This document shows positions 1 to 5,551 of a stretch of DNA of 5,812 nt, piece after piece. Under the pieces are notes generated by a model, which was not told the DNA's origin, searched no databases, and was given only the letters and a program-made list of their open reading frames with translations. The stretch is from Chloroflexota bacterium (lineage in GTDB: Bacteria; Chloroflexota; Dehalococcoidia; SHYM01). Positions within the stretch are counted from its first letter, which is position 1. Each line of letters begins with the position of its first letter. The translations under genes and the position numbers were made by a program. The stretch spans positions 1 to 5,812 of the forward strand of contig JACQGV010000026.1 of NCBI GenBank assembly GCA_016199375.1. The letters are read 5' to 3'.

Positions 1-1
1 G

Positions 2-544
2 TACATGGCGCCTCACGGCTGCTATCGCTGCCAGGGGCAGGACAAGTGGGTGGCGATAGCCATCGGCTCGGACGAGGAGTGGGAGGCCTTCTGTGCCGTC
101 ATCGGGAGGCCGGCCTGGACCCGGGAGGAACGGTTCGCCAGCCAGATAGACAGGTGGAGGAACCAGGATAGCCTCGATGGGCTTGTCGAGCGTTGGACGG
201 TGGAGCACGACCACCACGAGGCGATGCAGCTCCTGCAAGCGGCCGGTGTGGCCGCGGGCGCCGTCCTGAACGCGGAAGAGTTTGTGAATGACCCTCATCT
301 GAAGGAGCGGGGCTTCTTCGTGAATATCAACCAGCCCGATGTGGGAACGCGACCCTATCCAGGCTTGCCCATTCGCCTTTCCAAGACACCTGTGACTGCC
401 TGGCGCCCGGCGCCTGGCTTGGGAGAGCACAACGAGTACGTTCTCGGCGACCTCATGGGCCTGTCCCTACGGGAGCTGGTCGAGCTTGAGCAAGCTCAGG
501 TGATCGGCCAGCAGCCTCCCGCCGGGCCGGGAATGCTTTTGTAG
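2..544 (+). CDS. Class III (CaiB/BaiF family) CoA-transferase, C-terminal part
   Basis: This is the C-terminal ~180 residues of a cytoplasmic class III CoA-transferase, a family that moves CoA from an acyl-CoA donor to a free carboxylic acid. The frame is open to the left edge (codon TAC at 2-4 precedes the internal Met at 5), so the gene is partial and no start is visible. Family hallmarks appear in order: APHGCYRC followed by DKWVAIAIG; the AAGVAAGAVLNAEEF segment; DPHLKERGFF; and near the end RLSKTP, RPAPGLGEHN and LGLSLRELVEL. Full-length members are usually about 400 residues, and the catalytic Asp of the family lies in the missing N-terminal part, so activity cannot be judged. The carboxyltransferase gene follows 76 bases downstream on the same strand, suggesting a shared acyl-CoA pathway. 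The acid substrate is unknown; carnitine, formate, succinate and bile-acid CoA-transferases share this fold. Confidence 0.93.
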   Translation, partial: YMAPHGCYRCQGQDKWVAIAIGSDEEWEAFCAVIGRPAWTREERFASQIDRWRNQDSLDGLVERWTVEHDHHEAMQLLQAAGVAAGAVLNAEEFVNDPHLKERGFFVNINQPDVGTRPYPGLPIRLSKTPVTAWRPAPGLGEHNEYVLGDLMGLSLRELVELEQAQVIGQQPPAGPGMLL

Positions 545-608
545 GCTGGGAGGCAAGGTTGCAGTACTCTTCAGGCGCGCTGTTGCGCCAGGTTGGTTCA
601 CTAAGAGT

Positions 609-618
609 GAGGGGGAGG
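609..618 (+). promoter_or_regulatory. Ribosome binding site of the carboxyltransferase gene
   Basis: The purine run GAGGGGGAGG ends two bases before the ATG at 621. It offers two Shine-Dalgarno registers: GAGGGG with six-base spacing, which is the better one, and GGAGG with two-base spacing. It supports the ATG at 621 as the start. Confidence 0.75.
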
Positions 619-620
619 CT

Positions 621-2186
621 ATGAGCTGGCAAGCGGCGGTTGACGAGATCGAGCGGCGCAAGAAGCTGGCCTACCAGATGGGCGGCGGCGAGCGGGTGGA
701 GCGCCAGCACCGCGAGGGCAAGTACACTGTGCGCGAGCGCATCGAGCGTCTGCTGGACCCCGGGACCTTCGAGGAGGTGGGCGTCCTGGCAGGCTGGTGG
801 GCCGAGGGCGAGGGCGGGCGCACCTTTGTGCCCCAGCCCTACGTGGCCGGGATGGGCAAGATCAACGGCCGCGACGTGGCCGTGGGGGGCGAGGACTTCA
901 CCGTGCGCGGCGGCTCGGCCGCCGGCGGACGCGGCTCCTTCACCCGCCGCGGCAAACAGCAGTTTCTGATGGACCTGGCCCTGGAGTACCGCATCCCTCT
1001 GATCACCTTCCAGGATGGAGCGGGCGCCAACGTGGCCAGCTATGAGCATGCCGGAGGCATGTACATACCCCATGTGCCCGCCTTCTACCACAACATGCAG
1101 GTCATGAACGCCGTGCCGGTGGTGCGGGCGGTCACCGGCCCCGCCGCCGGCGCGGTGGCGGCCCACACGCCCATGGCCCACCTGGTGGTCATGTCCAAGG
1201 GCCGCGGCCAGCTCTTCGCGGCCGGCCCGCCGGTGGTGCGCCGCGCCCTGGGCGAGAACGTCACCAAGGAGGAGCTGGGGGGCTGGGACGTCCACTGCCG
1301 CAACGGCGTCGCTGACCTGGCCGGCGAGAGCGAGGACGAGTGCTTCGACCTGATCCGACGCTGGCTGGGCTACTTCCCCCAGAACGTCTGGGAGGCGCCG
1401 CCCCACCTGCCGCCGCAGGACTCGCCCGAGCGCCGGGATGAGGAGCTGCTGAGCATCGTGCCCACCAACCGCCGGCAGCCCTACGACATGCGCAAGCTCA
1501 TCGGCCACATCGTGGACCGGGACAGCGTCTTCGAGGTCCAGCCCTTATATGCCCAGAACCTGATCACCTGCTACGCGCGGCTCAACGGCCACGCGGTAGG
1601 GGTGGTGGCCAACAACCCGCAGCACCTGGGCGGCGCCCTGGACGCCGAGGCCGCCGATAAGCAGTGTCGCTTCGTGGAGATGTGCGACTACTTCCACATC
1701 CCGTTGCTCATCTTCGCCGATATCCCCGGTTTCATGATCGGCACCAAGGCCGAGCGAGCCGGCACCCTGCGCAAAGGGATGCGCCTGGCCTACGTGCTGA
1801 ACCAGCTCACCGTGCCCATGATCTCGTTGATGATCCGCAAGGCCTACGGGATGGGCGGCACCTCCACGGGCAACCCGCCGCGGCTGAACCTGCGCATCGG
1901 CTGGCCCTCGGGCGACTGGGGCTCCATCCCCCTGGAGGGCGGCGTGGACGCCGCCTTTCGGCGCGACATCGAGTCGGCGCCGGACCCCGCGGCGCGGCGG
2001 CGAGAGCTGGAGGAGCGCTTCATCAAGAGCCGGGGGACGCCCTTCAACACCGCCGAAAGCTTCGATGTGGAGATGCTAATAGACCCCCGCGAGACGCGGC
2101 CGAAGATGGTCCGCTGGCTGGAGGCGGCCATGCACGTCATCAAGCATGAGCTGGGCCCTAAGGCCAAGATCGGCGCTCGCCCGTAG
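621..2186 (+). CDS. Acyl-CoA carboxylase carboxyltransferase (beta) subunit
   Basis: This complete 521-residue protein is of normal length for the propionyl-/methylmalonyl-CoA carboxyltransferase family, which transfers a carboxyl group between biotin and an acyl-CoA in the cytoplasm. The N-terminal half shows the family layout: RERIERLLDPGTFEEVG (38-54), GEDFTVRGGS (90-99), TGPAAGAVAA (172-181), FAAGPPVVRRALGENVT (199-215) and EELGG (217-221). The C-terminal half shows LNGHAVGVVANNP (321-333), DAEAADKQCRFVEMCD (341-356), IPLLIFADIPGFMIG (360-374) and RKAYGMGG (406-413). Two spots diverge from classical PccB: the usual DSGGAR is DGAGAN (132-137), and the CAGGA oxyanion loop is AAGAVA. These, with GMGGTSTG, place it in a less studied branch, so the substrate (propionyl-CoA, acetyl-CoA or another) is open. 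It could also be the carboxyltransferase of a methylmalonyl-CoA decarboxylase. No biotin carboxylase gene is visible. The start is fixed by the adjacent ribosome binding site. Confidence 0.92.
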   Translation: MSWQAAVDEIERRKKLAYQMGGGERVERQHREGKYTVRERIERLLDPGTFEEVGVLAGWWAEGEGGRTFVPQPYVAGMGKINGRDVAVGGEDFTVRGGSAAGGRGSFTRRGKQQFLMDLALEYRIPLITFQDGAGANVASYEHAGGMYIPHVPAFYHNMQVMNAVPVVRAVTGPAAGAVAAHTPMAHLVVMSKGRGQLFAAGPPVVRRALGENVTKEELGGWDVHCRNGVADLAGESEDECFDLIRRWLGYFPQNVWEAPPHLPPQDSPERRDEELLSIVPTNRRQPYDMRKLIGHIVDRDSVFEVQPLYAQNLITCYARLNGHAVGVVANNPQHLGGALDAEAADKQCRFVEMCDYFHIPLLIFADIPGFMIGTKAERAGTLRKGMRLAYVLNQLTVPMISLMIRKAYGMGGTSTGNPPRLNLRIGWPSGDWGSIPLEGGVDAAFRRDIESAPDPAARRRELEERFIKSRGTPFNTAESFDVEMLIDPRETRPKMVRWLEAAMHVIKHELGPKAKIGARP

Positions 2187-2190
2187 CAGG

Positions 2191-2208
2191 GCCTGCGCCA
2201 GGCATTTG
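2191..2208 (+). terminator. Possible weak terminator hairpin after the carboxyltransferase gene
   Basis: Four bases after the stop codon, GCCTG (2191-2195) and CAGGC (2199-2203) form a 5-bp stem with a 3-base loop, followed by ATTT. The stem is short and the T-tract poor, so intrinsic termination is only a possibility. Confidence 0.25.
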
Positions 2209-2236
2209 ACGCTCGCGTAGCCATCCGCCAAAGAGA

Positions 2237-2257
2237 TCCCTCCTGGAGAGGGGGCAA
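2237..2257. repeat. Degenerate copy of a TCCCT...GGGGGCAA hairpin motif
   Basis: CCCTC (2238-2242) and GAGGG (2248-2252) form a stem over a 5-base loop. The unit starts TCCCT and ends GGGGGCAA, the same layout as the hairpin at 2292-2314, so the two look like diverged copies of one motif about 55 bases apart. Confidence 0.45.
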
Positions 2258-2280
2258 ACGCTGCCTTGTGGGGGTTGTAA

Positions 2281-2389
2281 AAACTCTTCACTCCCTTCGC
2301 AAAGAAGGGGGCAATTTGAATCTGGGGGCACATCCCTCCAACCCCGCCAGAGGGGTGCTCGCCCTCTGGACGCCCCCCAAGAAGAGTTT
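2281..2389. repeat. 109-base module bounded by 9-bp inverted repeats with three internal hairpins
   Basis: AAACTCTTC (2281-2289) and GAAGAGTTT (2381-2389) are perfect inverted repeats. Inside are three stem-loops. CTCCCTTC/GAAGGGGG (2291-2298/2304-2311) has one G-T pair and a 5-base loop. TGGGGG/CCCTCCA (2323-2328/2335-2340) has one G-T pair. CCAGAGGG/CCCTCTGG (2347-2354/2362-2369) is perfect, with a 7-base loop. The layout suggests a small interspersed or MITE-like repeat or a structured RNA. It carries no coding capacity. Family membership cannot be shown from one copy. Confidence 0.55.
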
Positions 2390-2472
2390 CGCGAGCTCAG
2401 AATGACTTTTGCGGCAAAGCTCACGCGGGGCGGGAGGCGTTGTTGGCAAAATGGACCTCTCGTGTGCCCGGC

Positions 2473-3561
2473 TCATAAAACGTCCCAATCTGCCAACGTG
2501 ACGAACCAACGGGAAGGATCTACCAACTCGTCTTCTTGTACCGAGCCGCCCAAACCACGCGCAACCAGGTTCAATGGCCTTATGTTCCAGCGCTGCGTCA
2601 CAGCGATAAAACCGGCTTTCTTGAACACGCTGACGATGTCTGTCTGCGCTTGAAACGCCACCAAGGTGGCAACGGCGCCTTCTCTTCTGGCTATCCGATC
2701 GATGCAACCAAGCAACGACATGAGCCCAACGAAGCTTCCCTCGGTGGATAAGAAATCCACAATCACGCAAACGCGTAAAGATAGTATTCCCGCCATTCGA
2801 TAAACGACATATGCCTCCACCTGTCCATCACGAGCGCATGCCAAAGCGTGGTAGCGATGTGCGGCCCCGGGACCGAACCTCCAAGTCAGATACGCCGGAT
2901 CCCGGATTAGTGACACCTTGTTCGCGGACCGAACACTCTCCCACAAGCGCTGAAAACGACTATCGAACTCCCTCACAGGTGCTATGCGCCAGCCCTCTTC
3001 CGCTGGTTGAGGGAACTCTCCCTGTTGGTCTGGCGTCTGGTCTCGCCTCCAAACAGCTCTCCCTAGACGCGCCGCAAGCCATGCCAACGGATGAAGCTTT
3101 AGGTACACTGGTATGGTTGCGATCAAACGATAACCAAGCCGGCCTGTGAACCCCGCTACCGAACGATTGTTGGGAAAGGCGTAAGATAGACCGATACCAT
3201 GCGAGGGGGCGACTTCCAAAGCGCGCAGGCCCATCTTTGTGAAGACCCCTTGACGACGATGTGTTTGTTCGGTAACGAGGCCTTGCACTACTCCCGCTTC
3301 AACGGGCCGCCCATTGACTGAGATTAAACGTGCACGCATTGGGAAGACACCACACACCTTACCCCCATCCTCGGCGATGGTAATGAAACCCGGAATCGGC
3401 CCATCTTCCCAATTTAGCCATACCCACTGTTTTTCATCGAAAGGCTCTCTGCTCCGGATGGACCGCGTCTCTTTGTGAACCTCGCGGCTGAGAGCAATTA
3501 TGCTCTCCTTATCTGCTTCTTGTGCCTCTCTGAAAAGGGGGCCAGATCCTAAGTCCGGCAT
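2473..3561 (-). CDS. Two-lobed GNAT-family N-acetyltransferase of polysaccharide-locus type
   Basis: This encodes a 362-residue cytoplasmic acyltransferase of the GNAT superfamily. The N-terminal lobe has FREAQEADKESIIAL (10-24) and the acetyl-CoA binding strand-loop VTEQTHRRQGVFTKMG (96-111, core RRQGVF). It continues into YAFPNNRSVAGFTGRLGYR (127-145), the typical 'FPN...GF...LGY' end of this subgroup. The C-terminal half contains IRDPAYLTWRF (219-229), a motif I associate with GNAT proteins in exopolysaccharide clusters, and FKKAGF (313-318), consistent with a second degenerate GNAT lobe. The start was set at the ATG at 3561, with GAGGG seven bases upstream. An in-frame TTG at 3612 would add 17 low-complexity residues and lacks that support. 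It lies 102 bases downstream of the deacetylase on the same strand, so the two are probably co-transcribed. Its acceptor is unknown; an amino sugar of a surface glycan is a reasonable inference. Confidence 0.82.
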   Translation of the reverse strand: MPDLGSGPLFREAQEADKESIIALSREVHKETRSIRSREPFDEKQWVWLNWEDGPIPGFITIAEDGGKVCGVFPMRARLISVNGRPVEAGVVQGLVTEQTHRRQGVFTKMGLRALEVAPSHGIGLSYAFPNNRSVAGFTGRLGYRLIATIPVYLKLHPLAWLAARLGRAVWRRDQTPDQQGEFPQPAEEGWRIAPVREFDSRFQRLWESVRSANKVSLIRDPAYLTWRFGPGAAHRYHALACARDGQVEAYVVYRMAGILSLRVCVIVDFLSTEGSFVGLMSLLGCIDRIARREGAVATLVAFQAQTDIVSVFKKAGFIAVTQRWNIRPLNLVARGLGGSVQEDELVDPSRWFVTLADWDVL

Positions 3562-3568
3562 TGGCGAT

Positions 3569-3573
3569 CCCTC
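3569..3573 (-). promoter_or_regulatory. Ribosome binding site deciding the acetyltransferase start
   Basis: On the minus strand GAGGG stands seven bases before the ATG at 3561. This favours that start over the upstream in-frame TTG at 3612, since the GNAT fold begins about ten residues after the ATG. Confidence 0.55.
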
Positions 3574-3663
3574 ACCTGGCGAGCAGCCAGCCCCCGGCCC
3601 ACTCGATGGCAAGCTCCCAACAAACAGAAACGCTGCGAGGACGGCTCGACCGAAGGGCGGGGC

Positions 3664-4536
3664 TCATGCCTGCTGAGCCCCAAGAGCCCCGCGTATAGAG
3701 GTAAACTCGAACTCGTCCAGCAAACGCACGAACTTTTTCCTGGGGCCTCTTCGGCCCAACGCTTGCAGCTTCAAGATAACTTCGGACACAGCTCCGCTCC
3801 GCCGCCCCCGTCTTCTCCGAATTTCTTCTGGTAACGGGGGACGCTCATAAAGGTCGTGGGGGTGAATGTAAACGATGGCCGGGTGTCCTCCATTGTTGAT
3901 CCTTCTTATCGCCCATCTGGTGAACCAATATGGCGTCAACCTAAAGTAGCCGCCCCCAGCGACAGGGAAGTTGATATTGAAGTAACGCAAGGTGGATAGA
4001 GGCAGTTCCACGATGCTCGCACCGTTATGTGTCCTAACCTGGTGGATGAACCGCGCGGCGCCAGGTATCCCGTACAAGGGGCGTCGAATCGGGAAGATGC
4101 TGGAATCGTATTGAAAGCCGTGGTCAGCGAGCACGTCCAGGGCCCATCGCGTCTTGGTCGTTATTGAGAAGCAGGGCGCCCTGTAACTGACAATCTCCTG
4201 CTGGGTTATACTTCTTAGCGTGGACCGTGCCAGAGCGATGTCTCGACCAAACCCCTCCGGGGTTTGCCGCGATATCAAGCGATGGCGGTAGCCGTGGCTT
4301 CCAATCTCATGGCCCTCTGCACTGATCTTCGAGACGAGCTCAGGATACTTCTCCGCCACCGTCCCCAAAACAAAAAAGGTGGCCTTAATGCCCCTCCCCT
4401 TAAGCATCTCAAGCACATCCAGCGTCTGGTGAACCACCAACTCCGTTGGGTAGGCCGGCCGGCGGACCGGGATTTCGAGCAACTCTAGCATGGTCTCAGA
4501 CCAATCCTCTATATCAAATGTCAGAATGTTGCGCAT
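3664..4536 (-). CDS. Polysaccharide deacetylase, XrtA/PEP-CTERM-associated type
   Basis: This 290-residue NodB-fold enzyme (carbohydrate esterase 4) would remove N-acetyl groups from a surface or exported polysaccharide. Metal-site motifs are intact: TFDIED (6-11, with D8 and D11), HEIGSHGYRH (76-85, ligands H81 and H85), YRAPCFS (118-124), FQYDSS (141-146) and YIHPHDL (223-229). GGGYFRL (194-200) and the C-terminal RLLDEFEFTSIRGAL match the DUF3473-containing deacetylases of exosortase/EPS loci. In those the late motif is often HPWE; here it is HPHD. No signal peptide is seen, as is usual for the group. The start is the ATG at 4536 preceded by GGAGGG. The GNAT gene follows downstream, and an IS3 element ends 75 bases upstream, so the original promoter or upstream genes may have been displaced. 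The exact glycan substrate is not known. Confidence 0.9.
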   Translation of the reverse strand: MRNILTFDIEDWSETMLELLEIPVRRPAYPTELVVHQTLDVLEMLKGRGIKATFFVLGTVAEKYPELVSKISAEGHEIGSHGYRHRLISRQTPEGFGRDIALARSTLRSITQQEIVSYRAPCFSITTKTRWALDVLADHGFQYDSSIFPIRRPLYGIPGAARFIHQVRTHNGASIVELPLSTLRYFNINFPVAGGGYFRLTPYWFTRWAIRRINNGGHPAIVYIHPHDLYERPPLPEEIRRRRGRRSGAVSEVILKLQALGRRGPRKKFVRLLDEFEFTSIRGALGAQQA

Positions 4537-4540
4537 TCAT

Positions 4541-4546
4541 CCCTCC
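4541..4546 (-). promoter_or_regulatory. Ribosome binding site of the deacetylase gene
   Basis: GGAGGG on the minus strand lies four bases before the ATG at 4536. A second ATG at 4540-4538 overlaps the spacer but is out of frame. Confidence 0.6.
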
Positions 4547-4611
4547 GCCAGTTGCCAGGAGACCGCGGGCCGAAGGTGCCTTGATACAGTACACCTGCGA
4601 TTTGCTCCTCG
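4547..4611. other. Short spacer between the IS end and the deacetylase gene
   Basis: These 65 bases lie between the IS terminus and the deacetylase ribosome binding site. I see no convincing -35/-10 pair on the minus strand. One minus frame (EEQIAGVLYQGTFGPRSPGN) stays open through it and overlaps the deacetylase start. It could be the tail of a gene cut by the IS, but I recognise no family. Confidence 0.4.
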
Positions 4612-4640
4612 TGTACCGCCCTCGATTTCTTGGACACCGG
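4612..4640. repeat. Terminal inverted repeat of the IS3 element (orfB end)
   Basis: The sequence starts with TG, as IS3 ends do, then reads TACCGCCC and, about 10 bases on, TTGGACACC. It lies 12-40 bases beyond the orfB stop (4652-4654). The partner repeat is not in the window, so the boundary rests on resemblance to IS911-type ends. Confidence 0.6.
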
Positions 4641-4651
4641 CTTGATTGTAT

Positions 4652-5551
4652 TCATGCCGCCACCACGGGGCAAGCCAGCAGCCTCTTACGCGTCTGCTGG
4701 GGCGTGGAGTAGCCGTGGCGCTCGGTGAGCCACTCCCGGTGGTAGCGCTCCTTGAACGCCAGGAGCGCCAGGCGCAACTCCTCCACGGTCTCAAAGGTCC
4801 GCACCCAGAGGAGCTGCTCCTTGAGGGTGCGGATGAAGCGCTCCACGCAGCCGTTGCCCTCAGGCTCCCGCACGAAGGCCGGGCTGGAGGCGACCCCCAG
4901 GAAGCTTAGCTCGTCCTGGAAGTGGTCGCTCATGAACTGGCTGCCGTGGTCATGGCGCAGGGCCAGCCCCTGAGCGACGCCGGCGCCGTAGCCACCCAGG
5001 TGCTCCCGGATGCCTTGGCGCAATGGCTCCAGGGCCTCGAAGCGGGTGCCTGGGCGCGCGGCGTGGATGCCGACGCAGTCGGCGGCACAATGGTCCACGG
5101 CCACGAAGACGGTGGCAGTCCCCTCCCTGGCGGTGAGGCAGGTGGTGGCGTCGGTGCCCCACATCTGGTTGGGCCGCGCTGTCGTGATCGTGCCGTCATG
5201 GGCTTGGGGCCCGTGGGCCGACCCTGCCCGCGCGGGCGCCAGGAGCCCGGCCGCGCGCATCAGCCGCAGCACCCTGGCCTTGGAGGTCCGCACCCCCGCC
5301 AGGCGCAGCCGGGCCCACAGCTTGCGATGCCCTTCCCCCAGGAATAGCGAGCGCGCCAGGGCCAGGCGTATCTGCTCCATGAGAGCCTCGTCTGTCCAGG
5401 AGGTGTTGGGGCCGCGCTTGGAGGGTGGCCGCGCCGCCCGCCGCCGGCGGGCTCTGGTCGCATACACCGTGGAGCGGGGCAGTTCCCACACCCGGCAGAC
5501 CCGGACCAGACCATAGAGGCGGCCAGCGGAGGGCGAGGTGGCCCGGCTCAT
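4652..5551 (-). CDS. IS3-family transposase OrfB (DDE integrase)
   Basis: This 299-residue catalytic subunit of an IS3 transposase cuts and joins the element's ends. Residues 64-103 form the HTH_21-like region (GEGHRKLWARLRLAG). The rve integrase core follows, with D134 in WGTDATT, D201 in LRHDHGSQFMSDHFQ and E237 in PEGNGCVERFIRTLK. The D201-E237 spacing is 35 residues, and the conserved Lys lies seven after the Glu (K244), so the DDE(K) site looks intact. The ATG at 5551 overlaps the orfA stop as ATGA, so translation is probably coupled. No A-rich slippery heptamer is seen before the overlap, although many IS3 elements make an OrfAB fusion by -1 frameshift. The reading frame stays open upstream to the right edge, but residues upstream of this ATG are non-homologous readthrough between about 5552 and 5711. 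Confidence 0.93.
   Translation of the reverse strand: MSRATSPSAGRLYGLVRVCRVWELPRSTVYATRARRRRAARPPSKRGPNTSWTDEALMEQIRLALARSLFLGEGHRKLWARLRLAGVRTSKARVLRLMRAAGLLAPARAGSAHGPQAHDGTITTARPNQMWGTDATTCLTAREGTATVFVAVDHCAADCVGIHAARPGTRFEALEPLRQGIREHLGGYGAGVAQGLALRHDHGSQFMSDHFQDELSFLGVASSPAFVREPEGNGCVERFIRTLKEQLLWVRTFETVEELRLALLAFKERYHREWLTERHGYSTPQQTRKRLLACPVVAA

Larger units (their letters stand above)
2187..2472. other. Intergenic region between convergent genes, no gene, rich in inverted repeats
   Basis: These 286 bases separate the ends of the carboxyltransferase (plus) and acetyltransferase (minus) genes. No frame here gives a recognisable protein; the open frames that cross it lack family signatures. 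It contains at least five short stem-loops: 2191-2203, 2238-2252, 2291-2311, 2323-2340 and 2347-2369. The last three sit inside a longer inverted-repeat module. It may act as a two-way transcription end, although neither strand has a good T-tract. Confidence 0.7.

Noticed and set aside
453..1508. Long minus-strand open frame (351 codons) opposite the carboxyltransferase gene
   Set aside because: It is an antisense shadow of a GC-rich gene: the product is Ala/Gly/His/Leu-rich with no family motif, and the plus-strand gene is clearly real.
2187..2472. CRISPR array or tandem repeat in the hairpin-rich gap
   Set aside because: There are no regularly spaced identical repeats with unique spacers. 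The structure is inverted, with only two diverged direct copies.
2288..2770. Minus-strand open frame across the intergenic gap and the 3' end of the acetyltransferase gene
   Set aside because: It overlaps the well-supported GNAT gene in another frame and runs through the hairpin-rich repeat region. The translation shows no domain signature.
3562..3612. N-terminal extension of the acetyltransferase from a TTG at 3612
   Set aside because: The extra 17 residues are Gly/Pro/Ser-rich, unlike a GNAT start. The ATG at 3561 has a properly spaced GAGGG and sits just before the conserved fold.
4922..5347. Plus-strand open frames opposite the transposase genes
   Set aside because: They are shadows of GC-rich OrfB, with low-complexity translations and no independent start signals.
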